A DNA stretch of 64,000 nucleotides from Pseudomonas sp. PD9R (GTDB lineage Bacteria; Pseudomonadota; Gammaproteobacteria; Pseudomonadales; Pseudomonadaceae): assembly GCF_019200975.1 (NCBI RefSeq), contig NZ_JAHTMR010000006.1, forward strand, positions 124,001 through 188,000, given 5' to 3'. The position numbers and the translations under genes are program-made. The notes beneath the pieces were generated by a model that worked only from the letters and a program-made list of their open reading frames with translations, had not been told where the DNA came from and made no database searches. Shown here piece by piece: positions 1 to 8,793 of this stretch (positions within the stretch are counted from its first letter, which is position 1; each line of letters begins with the position of its first letter).

Positions 1-1
1 C

Positions 2-1027
2 CCGAACCTGTTTGTCACCGGCATCAGCTTCAAGGCTTATTCCGAGCTGCGAGATTCGATCGATCGGCCGCTGTTCAACCGCGTGCTGCGCGGTCTGTAT
101 CCTCCGGGCTCGACGATCAAACCGGCGGTGGCGATTGCGGGCCTGGACTCTGGTGTGGTGACCGCGTCGACTCGGGTGTTCGACCCCGGTTACTACATGC
201 TGCCCAATTACGATCACAAGTATCGCAACTGGAACCGCACCGGCGACGGCTACGTCGATCTCGATACGGCGATCATGCGCTCCAACGACACTTACTTTTA
301 TGACCTGGCCCATAAGCTGGGGATCGATCGGTTGTCGACGTACCTGGGCAAATTCGGTATCGGCCAGAAGGTCTCGCTGGACATGTTTGAAGAGTCGCCA
401 GGGCTGATGCCGTCTCGCGAGTGGAAGCGTGCGACGCGTCGTCAGGCATGGTTCCCTGGCGAAACACTGATTCTGGGGATCGGCCAGGGCTACATGCAGT
501 CGACTCCATTGCAACTGGCACAGGCTACGGCGCTGGTGGCCAACAAAGGCATCTGGAATCGCCCGCACCTGGCCAAGACCATCGAAGGCGAGAAGCCTGT
601 GGACCCGAATCCGATGCCGGACATCATCCTGCGTGACCCGTCCGACTGGAACAAGGTCAACCACGGCATGCAGCAAGTCATGCACGGTGCCCGTGGTACG
701 GCGCGCAAAGCCTCGATCGGTGCGCAATATCGGATTGCCGGCAAGAGTGGTACGGCCCAGGTGGTCGCGATCAAGCAGGGTGAGAAATACGACCGCTCCA
801 AGGTTCAGGAACGCCACCGGGACCACGCCTTGTTCGTCGGCTTCGCGCCGGCCGATGACCCGAAAATTGTCGTGTCGGTGATGGTCGAAAACGGTGAGTC
901 CGGCTCCGGCGTCGCCGCGCCGGTGGTCCGTCAAGTCATGGACGCCTGGCTGCTGGATGAGAGCGGCCATCTCAAGGCCGAATACGCCAGCCCTAACAGC
1001 GCAGAGGCTACTGCCCGTGATGAATAA
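2..1027 (+). CDS. mrdA: Penicillin-binding protein 2 (PBP2), 3' part
   Basis: This is the C-terminal transpeptidase part of PBP2, the elongation-specific DD-transpeptidase that cross-links new peptidoglycan with RodA in the inner membrane. The reading frame is open from base 2, so the gene begins left of the window. All three active-site motifs are visible: SxxK as STIK (Ser codon at 110), SxN as SND, and KSG in AGKSGTAQ near the C-terminus. The stop codon overlaps the rodA start by 8 bp, which fits translational coupling. The family and the rodA neighbour make the call secure; the N-terminal membrane anchor and dimerisation domain cannot be seen. Confidence 0.96.
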   Translation, partial: PNLFVTGISFKAYSELRDSIDRPLFNRVLRGLYPPGSTIKPAVAIAGLDSGVVTASTRVFDPGYYMLPNYDHKYRNWNRTGDGYVDLDTAIMRSNDTYFYDLAHKLGIDRLSTYLGKFGIGQKVSLDMFEESPGLMPSREWKRATRRQAWFPGETLILGIGQGYMQSTPLQLAQATALVANKGIWNRPHLAKTIEGEKPVDPNPMPDIILRDPSDWNKVNHGMQQVMHGARGTARKASIGAQYRIAGKSGTAQVVAIKQGEKYDRSKVQERHRDHALFVGFAPADDPKIVVSVMVENGESGSGVAAPVVRQVMDAWLLDESGHLKAEYASPNSAEATARDE

Positions 1028-2162
1028 CTTTGATCGCATGCTCTCTAGCGAGGATGTGATGCGTCGTCGCGCGACGCTGCTGCAACGCCTGCACATCGAC
1101 GGCCCTCTGCTGATCCTGTTGCTGACCCTCGCCGCTGGCAGCCTGTTCGTGCTGTATTCGGCCAGTGGCAAAAGTTGGGATTTGCTGGCCAAACAGGCAA
1201 CTTCGTTCGGCATCGGCCTGGTGTCGATGATCGTGATTGCCCAGTTCGAGCCACGTTTCATGGCGCGCTGGGTGCCCGTCGGCTATGTGCTTGGCGTGTT
1301 GTTGCTGGTGGTGGTGGACGTGATGGGCCACAACGCCATGGGCGCCACACGCTGGATCAACATTCCGGGGGTGATCCGCTTCCAGCCTTCGGAATTCATG
1401 AAGATCCTGATGCCGGCGACCATCGCCTGGTACTTGTCCAAACGCACGTTGCCGCCGCAGCTCAAGCATGTGGGTGTCAGTCTGTTTCTGATCGGTTTGC
1501 CGTTCATCCTGATCGTGCGGCAACCGGACCTCGGCACCTCGCTGCTGATTCTGGCCGGCGGCGCGTTCGTGCTGTTCATGGGTGGGCTGCGCTGGCGCTG
1601 GATTCTCAGCGTGCTGGCCGCCGCCATTCCCGTGGCCGTGGCGATGTGGTTCTTCATCATGCACGACTACCAGAAGCAGCGGATCCTGACCTTCCTCGAC
1701 CCGGAAAGCGATCCGCTGGGCACCGGTTGGAACATCATCCAGTCAAAAGCCGCCATCGGTTCCGGCGGCGTGTTCGGCAAGGGCTGGTTGCTGGGCACCC
1801 AGTCGCACCTGGACTTCCTCCCGGAAAGCCACACCGACTTCATTATTGCGGTCATGGGCGAAGAATTCGGCCTGGTGGGTATCTGCGCTCTGTTGCTGAT
1901 TTACCTGCTGTTGATCGGTCGCGGGCTGGTGATCACCGCCCAGGCCCAGACTTTGTTTGGCAAATTGCTGGCCGGCAGCCTGACCATGACGTTTTTTGTA
2001 TACGTTTTTGTGAACATCGGTATGGTCAGTGGCCTGTTGCCGGTGGTGGGGGTGCCGTTGCCGTTCATTAGCTACGGAGGAACTTCGCTGGTGACGCTGC
2101 TGTCAGCGTTTGGGGTTTTGATGTCGATCCATACCCATCGTAAGTGGATCGCACAGGTTTGA
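1020..2162 (+). CDS. rodA: Rod shape-determining protein RodA
   Basis: RodA is the SEDS-family peptidoglycan glycosyltransferase of the elongasome and works with PBP2. The 380-residue product has about ten hydrophobic segments. Typical SEDS stretches are present, including RQPDLGTSLL, the conserved region around FLPESHTDFI, and PFISYGGTSL near the end. I chose the ATG at 1020, inside the end of mrdA, because it gives the usual family length and N-terminus; a longer frame upstream only runs through mrdA. It is second in the mrdA-rodA-sltB1-rlpA run. Confidence 0.96.
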   Translation: MNNFDRMLSSEDVMRRRATLLQRLHIDGPLLILLLTLAAGSLFVLYSASGKSWDLLAKQATSFGIGLVSMIVIAQFEPRFMARWVPVGYVLGVLLLVVVDVMGHNAMGATRWINIPGVIRFQPSEFMKILMPATIAWYLSKRTLPPQLKHVGVSLFLIGLPFILIVRQPDLGTSLLILAGGAFVLFMGGLRWRWILSVLAAAIPVAVAMWFFIMHDYQKQRILTFLDPESDPLGTGWNIIQSKAAIGSGGVFGKGWLLGTQSHLDFLPESHTDFIIAVMGEEFGLVGICALLLIYLLLIGRGLVITAQAQTLFGKLLAGSLTMTFFVYVFVNIGMVSGLLPVVGVPLPFISYGGTSLVTLLSAFGVLMSIHTHRKWIAQV

Positions 2163-2179
2163 ATAAGGTGAAGATTTCA

Positions 2180-3190
2180 ATGCAAGTAATGCGTGGCTGG
2201 GCGACTCGAAACGCGCAATGGGTCGGCCTGGTAAGCATCCTTGGCAGTGCGCAGGAAGCGTTGGCAGGCGATTACGAAGGCTCACCTCAGGTGGCCGAGT
2301 TCGTCGGTGAAATGACCCGTGATTATGGTTTTGCCGGTGAACAACTGATGGGTGTGTTCCGCGAAGCCGAGCGCAAACAGTCGATTCTGGACGCGATTTC
2401 GAAACCCGCCGAACGGGTCAAGCAGTGGAGCGAATATCGCCCGATGTTCATCACCGATGCGCGTATCGCCCGCGGTGTGGACTTCTGGCGTCAGCATGAG
2501 GCGGTATTGGCTCGTGCAGAACAGGAATACGGCGTGCCGGCTCAGGTCATCGTGTCGATCATCGGCGTTGAGACGTTTTTCGGACGTAATACCGGTAATT
2601 TCCGGGTAATTGATGCTTTGTCGACCCTGGGTTTCGACTATCCTCCCCGTGCCGAATTTTTCCGCAAGGAGCTGCGTGAATTCCTGCTGCTGGCACGTGA
2701 AGAACAGGTCGATCCGTTGACCCTCAAAGGCTCGTACGCCGGGGCCATGGGTTTGCCGCAGTTCATGCCGAGCAGCTTTCGCGCCTACGCGGTGGATTTC
2801 GACGGTGACGGCCACATCAATATCTGGACCAACCCGGACGATGCCATCGGCAGCGTCGCCAGTTACTTCAAGCGACATGGCTGGGTCGCGGGTGAACCCG
2901 TGGTCAGCCGCGCCGATGTGCGGGGCGATCAGGCGGATGAAGGTTTGACCACCGGCATTGAACCGACTAAAACCGTCGGAGAGTTGCGGGCGCTGGGCTG
3001 GTCAAGTCATGATGCGCTGCGCGATGATATGCCGGTTACCGCGTTCCGCCTGGAAGGCGACAATGGCCCCGAGTACTGGATGGGCCTGAAGAATTTTTAC
3101 GCAATCACGCGTTATAACCGCAGCGTGATGTACGCCATGGCTGTACATCAACTGTCTGAACAGCTGGTCCAAGCACGGGGCGTCAAGTAA
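2180..3190 (+). CDS. sltB1: Lytic murein transglycosylase B, SltB1 type
   Basis: This is an MltB-family (SLT_2) lytic transglycosylase that cleaves glycan strands with formation of 1,6-anhydroMurNAc. A hydrophobic N-terminus ending near ALAG suggests export. The catalytic Glu lies in IIGVETFFG (E131 from the chosen start), followed by GSYAGAMGLPQFMPSS and the DFDGDG loop typical of the family. I prefer the ATG at 2180, preceded by AAGGTGAAG, over an in-frame ATG at 2144 that overlaps rodA. Its position after rodA matches P. aeruginosa sltB1. It has no lipobox, unlike E. coli MltB. The stop overlaps the rlpA start (TAATG). Confidence 0.93.
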   Translation: MQVMRGWATRNAQWVGLVSILGSAQEALAGDYEGSPQVAEFVGEMTRDYGFAGEQLMGVFREAERKQSILDAISKPAERVKQWSEYRPMFITDARIARGVDFWRQHEAVLARAEQEYGVPAQVIVSIIGVETFFGRNTGNFRVIDALSTLGFDYPPRAEFFRKELREFLLLAREEQVDPLTLKGSYAGAMGLPQFMPSSFRAYAVDFDGDGHINIWTNPDDAIGSVASYFKRHGWVAGEPVVSRADVRGDQADEGLTTGIEPTKTVGELRALGWSSHDALRDDMPVTAFRLEGDNGPEYWMGLKNFYAITRYNRSVMYAMAVHQLSEQLVQARGVK

Positions 3191-4197
3191 TGCGGGCATT
3201 GCCTATGAATAAACCCCTGAAGCTGATGGCATTTGCCGCGCTGGCTGTGCTGGTCGCCAGTTGCTCGACCAGTCGCGCGCCTACCCAGACGTCTTCCAAT
3301 GCCGTGCGTTCGGCGCCGGGGCTGGACATCAACCGGGCGCACAAGGATGGCGCGCCGTGGTGGGACGTCGACGTATCGCGTATTCCGGATGCTACGCCGA
3401 CCTTGCACTCCGGCCCGTACAAGGCCAACCCGTACACCGTGCTGGGCAAAACCTATTTCCCGCTGCAAGAGTCCAAGACGTACGTCGCCTCGGGCACGGC
3501 GTCCTGGTACGGCACCAAGTTTCACGGTCAGAACACCGCCAACGGCGAAGTTTATGACCTGTATGGCATGAGCGCCGCGCACAAGACCTTGCCACTGCCA
3601 AGTTACGTTCGGGTGACCAACCTGGACAATAACAAGAGTGTGATCCTGCGGGTCAATGACCGTGGGCCGTTCTATTCGGACCGGATCATCGACTTGTCCT
3701 ACGCTGCCGCGAAAAAGCTCGGCTATGCCGAAATCGGTACCGCGCGGGTCAAGGTTGAAGGCATCGACCCGCAACAATATTGGGCCGCGAAAGGCCGCCC
3801 GGCACCTTTGATGCTCAACGAGCCGCAAGTCGCGCAGAATAGCGCCCCGGTAATCACGGCTTCGGCCGGCACCGTCGAACAATGGACACCACCACCGCAG
3901 CAACACGCTGCCGCCGTTGTGCCCGTGCAGCTCGATGCAAAAAAAAACGCTTCTGCACCAGCCTCTGGCCAGTATCTGCAGGTGGGCGCATTCGCCAACC
4001 CGGACGCTGCAGAACTCCTGAGGTCGAAGCTCAGCGGGATGGTGAGCACTCCGGTGTTCATCAGTTCGATCGTACGCAATCAACAGACGCTGCATCGGGT
4101 TCGCCTGGGGCCAATCGGTTCTCAGGGTGAAATCCAGCAAGTACAAAACAGCGTGCGCATGGCCAACCTGGGTTCGCCGAGTGTGGTCACAGAGTAA
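3190..4197 (+). CDS. rlpA: Septal ring lytic transglycosylase RlpA, lipoprotein
   Basis: RlpA is an outer-membrane lipoprotein that, in P. aeruginosa, cleaves denuded glycan strands at the septum. The protein starts with a lipoprotein signal ending LVASC (Cys 25 from the first ATG; a second Met at residue 6 could also be the start). The central double-psi beta-barrel begins at GTASWYGTKF and carries the catalytic NDRGPF motif. A C-terminal SPOR domain, from about QYLQVGAFANP to the end, binds denuded peptidoglycan. The start overlaps the sltB1 stop, so the two are probably co-translated. Confidence 0.94.
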   Translation: MRALPMNKPLKLMAFAALAVLVASCSTSRAPTQTSSNAVRSAPGLDINRAHKDGAPWWDVDVSRIPDATPTLHSGPYKANPYTVLGKTYFPLQESKTYVASGTASWYGTKFHGQNTANGEVYDLYGMSAAHKTLPLPSYVRVTNLDNNKSVILRVNDRGPFYSDRIIDLSYAAAKKLGYAEIGTARVKVEGIDPQQYWAAKGRPAPLMLNEPQVAQNSAPVITASAGTVEQWTPPPQQHAAAVVPVQLDAKKNASAPASGQYLQVGAFANPDAAELLRSKLSGMVSTPVFISSIVRNQQTLHRVRLGPIGSQGEIQQVQNSVRMANLGSPSVVTE

Positions 4198-4217
4198 TAA
4201 CGTAGAACTTGATTGAC

Positions 4218-4244
4218 GGTTCACCAGCGATTGGGGGGTGAACC
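4218..4244. repeat. Short inverted repeat after rlpA
   Basis: An 8-bp inverted repeat, GGTTCACC and GGTGAACC with an 11-base loop, lies just after the rlpA stop. No T-run follows on either strand, so it is at best a weak terminator or a processing hairpin between rlpA and dacC. The rest of the rlpA-dacC gap shows no gene. Confidence 0.35.
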
Positions 4245-4382
4245 AGGTTGTTGGCTCTTCGAAGAACAAAAGCCCGGCAAGGGTGACTTGAGTGAGCAAC
4301 TGAACACGCGATAACCCGTTAGAAGGTTATTTGATTAGTTTTGCCCGCCAGGGCAGTTTCCATTAGCGATTTCGAGAGACGG

Positions 4383-5540
4383 ATGAACATCACCACCTTT
4401 GCCAAACGCCTGTGCCTTCTAGTCCCGCTGCTCCTCTCGCCAGCCGCCTTCGCGGTCGAGATGATGCCGTCGCCACCGCAACTGGCCGCCAAGGCCTACG
4501 TGCTCATGGACGCCAGCAGCGGCAACGTGCTGGTCGAAAACAACGGTGACCAGCGTCTGCCGCCAGCCAGCCTGACCAAGCTGATGACCGCGTACATTGC
4601 GACCCTGGAAATCCGTCGTGGCCAGATCGGCGAAAACGATCCGGTGACCGTCAGCGAAAACGCCTGGCGTACCGGCGGTTCGCGGATGTTCATCAAGGTC
4701 GGCTCGCAGGTCACTGTCAGCGACTTGCTGCACGGCATCATCATTCAGTCGGGTAACGACGCCAGTGTTGCGCTCTCCGAGCACATCGCCGGTAGCGAAG
4801 ACGCGTTCGCCGACCTGATGAACAAAACCGTTGGCGACCTGGGCATGTCCAACACCCACTTCATGAACCCGACCGGTTTGCCGAACCCTGAGCACTACTC
4901 GACGGCTCACGACATGGCCGTGCTGGCTCGCGCGATCATCCACGAAGACCCGGCTCACTACGCGATCTACTCGCAGAAAGAGTTCTTCTGGAACGGCATC
5001 AAGCAACCCAACCGTAACCTGCTGCTGTGGCGCGACAAGACCGTTGACGGTCTGAAAACCGGTCACACCGACGAAGCGGGTTACTGCATGGTGTCTTCGG
5101 CCGTGCGTGATGGCATGCGTCTGATCGCCGTGGTGTTCGGCACCAACAGCGAAGTGGCCCGCGCCGCCGAGACCCAGAAGCTGCTGACTTACGGTTTCCG
5201 TTTCTTTGAAACCCAGACCTTCTACCAGAAAGGCGCCGAGCTGGCTCAGGCACCTGTCTGGAAAGGCGCCACCAATCAGGTCAAGGCCGGTCTGGCTGAA
5301 GACCTGACCATGACCCTGCCAAAAGGCCAGCTGAAAAAGCTCGCTGCCAGCATGACCATGAACCCGCAACTGGTCGCGCCAATCGCCAAGGGCGACGTGA
5401 TCGGTAAAGTCGAAGTGAAACTGGACGACAAGGTCGTGCACAGCGCTGATCTGATCGCTCTGGACGCTGTTGAGGAAGGTGGTATCTTCCGCCGCATGTG
5501 GGATAGCATCCGTCTATTCTTCTACAGCCTGTTCAACTGA
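4383..5540 (+). CDS. dacC: D-alanyl-D-alanine carboxypeptidase, PBP5/6 type
   Basis: This low-molecular-weight PBP removes the terminal D-Ala from pentapeptide stems in the periplasm. The signal peptide ends near AAFA (residue 24). Active-site motifs are SLTK (Ser63, Lys66), SGN (123-125) and KTG (225-227). The C-terminal part forms the PBP5_C domain and ends in an amphipathic helix (around FRRMWDSIRLFFY) that anchors the protein to the inner membrane. I chose the ATG at 4383 because it directly precedes the signal peptide; an upstream in-frame ATG at 4341 adds 14 residues with no homology signal. The length of 385 residues is normal. Confidence 0.95.
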   Translation: MNITTFAKRLCLLVPLLLSPAAFAVEMMPSPPQLAAKAYVLMDASSGNVLVENNGDQRLPPASLTKLMTAYIATLEIRRGQIGENDPVTVSENAWRTGGSRMFIKVGSQVTVSDLLHGIIIQSGNDASVALSEHIAGSEDAFADLMNKTVGDLGMSNTHFMNPTGLPNPEHYSTAHDMAVLARAIIHEDPAHYAIYSQKEFFWNGIKQPNRNLLLWRDKTVDGLKTGHTDEAGYCMVSSAVRDGMRLIAVVFGTNSEVARAAETQKLLTYGFRFFETQTFYQKGAELAQAPVWKGATNQVKAGLAEDLTMTLPKGQLKKLAASMTMNPQLVAPIAKGDVIGKVEVKLDDKVVHSADLIALDAVEEGGIFRRMWDSIRLFFYSLFN

Positions 5541-5555
5541 ATTTAGTGTGCACCT

Positions 5556-5590
5556 GCATGGCCCCGCGCTGATCCAGCGCGCGGCCATGC
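5556..5590 (+). other. Strong hairpin between dacC and ybeD
   Basis: Two 16-base arms (5556-5571 and 5575-5590) pair with one C-C mismatch around a three-base loop (ATC). No U-tract follows, so it is not a standard intrinsic terminator. It sits between the dacC stop and the DUF493 start and may lower expression of, or process, the downstream lip genes. Confidence 0.6.
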
Positions 5591-5627
5591 CCGTCGCCAC
5601 GGCTTACGCTTACGAGGCCGTTACGCC

Positions 5628-5903
5628 ATGACCGATACCGAAGTAAAGGCGCCAAAGATCGAATTTCCCCAGGTTGATTATCCGATTAAGGTGATCAGCG
5701 ATACGGGCGTCGGCAACAAGGACAAAATCATCGACATCGTCAAGAAACACGCAAAGATCAACGATGAGCGTGTCGATGAACGCCAAAGCACCAACGGCAA
5801 ATACACCACGATTCAATTGCACATCGTCGCCACCGACCAGGACCAGCTGTACAACATCAACAGCGAACTGCGGGCTACCGGCTTCGTGCACATGGTGCTG
5901 TGA
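5628..5903 (+). CDS. ybeD: DUF493 family protein YbeD
   Basis: This 91-residue protein belongs to the YbeD/DUF493 family, a small alpha-beta fold resembling ACT-type regulatory domains. The [11 protein letters not shown] start and the end [12 protein letters not shown] are typical. Its molecular role is not established; conservation of the dacC-ybeD-lipB order in gamma-proteobacteria suggests a link to lipoate metabolism or cell-wall metabolism. The TGA stop shares one base with the lipB ATG (TGATG), so translation is probably coupled. It is preceded by a hairpin in the dacC gap. Confidence 0.9.
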   Translation: MTDTEVKAPKIEFPQVDYPIKVISDTGVGNKDKIIDIVKKHAKINDERVDERQSTNGKYTTIQLHIVATDQDQLYNINSELRATGFVHMVL

Positions 5904-6550
5904 TGTCTGGCACGCTGGGCTTTCGCGAGCTCGGCCAGATGGCTTACGAGCCGGTCTGGCATGCCATGCAGCGCTTCACCAACGAACGCGGCAGTGATGC
6001 CGCCGATGAAATCTGGCTGGTCGAGCACCCGCCAGTGTTCACTCAGGGACAGGCCGGCAAGGCCGAGCATCTGCTGCTTCCGGGAGATATTCCGGTGGTG
6101 CAGGTCGATCGCGGTGGCCAGGTGACGTATCACGGCCCCGGGCAATTGGTGGTCTACCTGTTGCTGGACGTGCGCAAACTGGGTTTCGGCGTACGTGATC
6201 TGGTGACCCGCATGGAGTCGTGCCTGATCGAGCTGCTAGCCAGTTACGGCGTGACCGCTGCAGCGAAGCCTGATGCACCGGGCGTCTATGTCGACGGTGC
6301 GAAAATCGCATCCCTGGGTCTGCGGATCCGCCACGGTTGTTCCTTTCATGGCCTGGCCTTGAACGTGGACATGGACCTGGAACCGTTTCGACGGATTAAT
6401 CCCTGCGGCTACGCCGGGCTGGCGATGACCCAGCTGAGCGATCACGCAGGATCGATTGAATTTGCCGAGGTAAGTGCCCGGCTGCGCGCGCAGCTCGTCA
6501 AACACCTCGACTATGCTGAGCAGACGACCCTAACGGGCGGAATCGACTGA
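5903..6550 (+). CDS. lipB: Octanoyl-[ACP]:protein N-octanoyltransferase LipB
   Basis: LipB moves the octanoyl group from acyl carrier protein onto lipoyl domains of 2-oxoacid dehydrogenases and the glycine cleavage H protein, the first step of lipoate synthesis in the cytoplasm. The catalytic Lys lies in DGAKIASLG (K134) and the acyl-thioester Cys in INPCGY (C168). The [12 protein letters not shown] segment (about 70-81) is the family hallmark. I chose ATG 5903; a GTG at 5900 adds one residue only. The next gene, lipA, starts one base after its stop. Confidence 0.96.
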   Translation: MSGTLGFRELGQMAYEPVWHAMQRFTNERGSDAADEIWLVEHPPVFTQGQAGKAEHLLLPGDIPVVQVDRGGQVTYHGPGQLVVYLLLDVRKLGFGVRDLVTRMESCLIELLASYGVTAAAKPDAPGVYVDGAKIASLGLRIRHGCSFHGLALNVDMDLEPFRRINPCGYAGLAMTQLSDHAGSIEFAEVSARLRAQLVKHLDYAEQTTLTGGID

Positions 6551-6551
6551 T

Positions 6552-7574
6552 ATGACTACTGATGCAGTGCAAACCATGATCCCGACGCTGGATGTCACCG
6601 AGCGTCCGGCCCCGCGTGCCAAGGTTGAAGCCGGCGTTAAGCTGCGCGGCGCCGAAAAGGTTGCACGCATCCCGGTAAAGATCATTCCGACCACTGAACT
6701 GCCGAAAAAGCCCGACTGGATTCGTGTACGAATTCCGGTCTCTCCGGAAGTCGACCGCATCAAGGCCCTGTTGCGCAAACACAAGCTGCACAGTGTCTGC
6801 GAAGAAGCCTCTTGCCCGAACCTGGGCGAGTGCTTCTCCGGTGGCACCGCGACCTTCATGATCATGGGTGACATCTGCACCCGTCGTTGCCCGTTCTGCG
6901 ACGTTGGCCATGGTCGTCCGAAACCATTGGACGTCAACGAGCCGGAAAGCCTGGCCATTGCCATTGCCGACCTGAAACTCAAGTACGTTGTGATCACCTC
7001 GGTTGACCGCGACGACCTGCGTGACGGCGGTGCCCAGCACTTTGCCGACTGCATCCGTGAAATCCGCAAGCTGTCGCCGAACGTGCAGCTCGAAACCCTG
7101 GTTCCGGACTACCGTGGCCGCATGGACGTCGCCCTGGAAATCACCGCCGCCGAGCCGCCGGATGTGTTCAACCACAACCTGGAAACCGTGCCGCGCCTGT
7201 ACAAGGCTGCTCGTCCGGGTTCGGACTACCAGTGGTCGCTGACCCTGCTGCAACGTTTCAAGCAGATGATGCCGCACATTCCGACCAAATCCGGCCTGAT
7301 GCTCGGCCTGGGCGAGACCGACGAGGAAGTCATCGAAGTCATGAAGCGTATGCGCGAACACGACATCGATATGCTGACTCTGGGTCAGTACCTGCAACCA
7401 TCCCGCAGCCACTTGCCGGTTCAGCGTTTCGTACACCCGGATACCTTCGCCTGGTTCGCCGAAGAAGGCTACAAGATGGGCTTCAAGAACGTCGCTTCCG
7501 GTCCATTGGTGCGCTCGTCGTACCACGCCGACGAGCAGGCGAAACTGGTCAAGGCCGAGTTGATGTCGTCCTGA
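6552..7574 (+). CDS. lipA: Lipoyl synthase LipA
   Basis: LipA is a radical-SAM enzyme that inserts two sulfur atoms into protein-bound octanoate to make lipoate. The radical-SAM cluster is CTRRCPFC (C109, C113, C116). The auxiliary sacrificial cluster uses C83, C88 and C94 in [12 protein letters not shown], with the conserved Ser ligand in VRSSYHA near the C-terminus. The product has 340 residues, normal for the family with an N-terminal extension. It starts one base after lipB and ends in a good intrinsic terminator, so it closes the operon. Confidence 0.97.
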   Translation: MTTDAVQTMIPTLDVTERPAPRAKVEAGVKLRGAEKVARIPVKIIPTTELPKKPDWIRVRIPVSPEVDRIKALLRKHKLHSVCEEASCPNLGECFSGGTATFMIMGDICTRRCPFCDVGHGRPKPLDVNEPESLAIAIADLKLKYVVITSVDRDDLRDGGAQHFADCIREIRKLSPNVQLETLVPDYRGRMDVALEITAAEPPDVFNHNLETVPRLYKAARPGSDYQWSLTLLQRFKQMMPHIPTKSGLMLGLGETDEEVIEVMKRMREHDIDMLTLGQYLQPSRSHLPVQRFVHPDTFAWFAEEGYKMGFKNVASGPLVRSSYHADEQAKLVKAELMSS

Positions 7575-7594
7575 TTTGCAGCTAGAAATAAAAG

Positions 7595-7632
7595 ACGCCC
7601 GCCAGGCTTTTCAGTCTGGCGGGCGTTTTTTT
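7595..7632 (+). terminator. Rho-independent terminator after lipA
   Basis: An 11-bp stem (ACGCCCGCCAG paired with CTGGCGGGCGT) with a short loop is followed by seven T residues, 20 bases after the lipA stop. It is the clearest intrinsic terminator in the left half of the window and marks the end of the wall/lipoate run. Confidence 0.93.
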
Positions 7633-7749
7633 GCGTTGCCCACGGCAATCGCGGCTTTTTCCTGCAACTCGCGGGGCAACAAACCCTCTTCTGTTTGTCC
7701 CCGTTCCTGACTACTGTGTGTAGAAGATTTTACGCAGGGAGATTCATGG

Positions 7750-8700
7750 ATGACTGTTCAACCAATCCATACACTTTGTCCGAATGCGCCGGTTCCGGCC
7801 TTGGCGTCGGAAGGCCTGATTGGCGTCATAGCGCCTGCCGGTCCCGCCACGCTGGACACCCATAAAGCCGTGCGGTGGATGCGCGCCCGAGGCTATGGGC
7901 TGAAGGTGTTTCCCGGCGTCTACGAGAAAGAGGGTTATCTGGCCGGCAGTGATGATGTACGCCTCGATGATTTACATGCAGCGTTCGCCGACAGTGAGGT
8001 CGACGCCATCATCTGTCTGCGCGGCGGCTACGGCACGCCGCGTTTGCTTGACCGTATCGATTTCGAGTTATTGCGAAACAACGCCAAGCCCTTCATCGGT
8101 TACAGCGACATCACTGCACTGCATCTGGCGATCAGTCGCTATGCGGGTTTCGTGACGTTCCACGGTCCGCTGCTCAACGCTGACCTGCTGGGCAGTCGTC
8201 AGCAACCCACAGAGTCTTCGTTCTTCAACATGCTGCGCGGACAGCTGAAGGCGGGCAGCGTGCTGGCGCACCCGGTGGCCTATCCATTGACCACAATCGA
8301 GCCTGGCATCGCTCATGGGCGTTTGCTGGGGGGCAATCTGTCGATCATCGCCGCAACCATGGGCACGCCTTATGAGATCGATGCAGAGGGCGTCATTCTG
8401 TTTATCGAGGATATCAACGAGCCGTTGTATCGCATCGACCGGTTACTGACCCATCTACGGCTGGCCGGGACACTGCACAAGCTGCGCGGGGTTCTGGTCG
8501 GGGATGTGGCGGGGGTTGATGCGCCTGCGCTGGAGCGTTTGCTCAAGCAGACATTCGGGCCGTTGCGGATCCCGGTATTGTCCGGGTGGCGTAGTGGGCA
8601 TTGTGATCCGAACCTGACGTTGCCAATGGGGGCGCTGGTGCGACTGGATGCGGGGAACAAGGAGTTGGTGTTGGAACAGGATGTGGTGTTCAGGCAATAA
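7750..8700 (+). CDS. ldcA: Muramoyltetrapeptide LD-carboxypeptidase (S66 family)
   Basis: LdcA-type enzymes cut the L,D bond between mDAP and the terminal D-Ala of murein tetrapeptides during cytoplasmic wall recycling. The 316-residue protein shows the S66 pattern: GVIAPAGPA near the N-terminus, RGGYGT (91-96), nucleophile Ser119 in IGYSDIT, the catalytic Glu in LFIEDINEP, and His in SGHCDPN. The MccF immunity proteins share the fold, so a resistance role against peptide-nucleotide antibiotics is possible but less likely. It is monocistronic: a terminator precedes it and a REP pair follows. Confidence 0.88.
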   Translation: MTVQPIHTLCPNAPVPALASEGLIGVIAPAGPATLDTHKAVRWMRARGYGLKVFPGVYEKEGYLAGSDDVRLDDLHAAFADSEVDAIICLRGGYGTPRLLDRIDFELLRNNAKPFIGYSDITALHLAISRYAGFVTFHGPLLNADLLGSRQQPTESSFFNMLRGQLKAGSVLAHPVAYPLTTIEPGIAHGRLLGGNLSIIAATMGTPYEIDAEGVILFIEDINEPLYRIDRLLTHLRLAGTLHKLRGVLVGDVAGVDAPALERLLKQTFGPLRIPVLSGWRSGHCDPNLTLPMGALVRLDAGNKELVLEQDVVFRQ

Positions 8701-8708
8701 CGCGCTGC

Positions 8709-8790
8709 AAAAAAAAGATCGCAGCCTGCGGCAGCTCCTACAGGAATACGCAATCCTCTGTAAGGAGCTGCCGCAGGCTGCGATTTTTTG
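8709..8790. repeat. REP pair, family A1
   Basis: Two inverted copies of the core GATCGCAGCCTGCGGCAGC with the CTCCTACA-like ends facing inward. It lies between the converging ldcA and sltB3 genes. The outer T-run could end transcription. Confidence 0.85.
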
Positions 8791-8793
8791 CTT

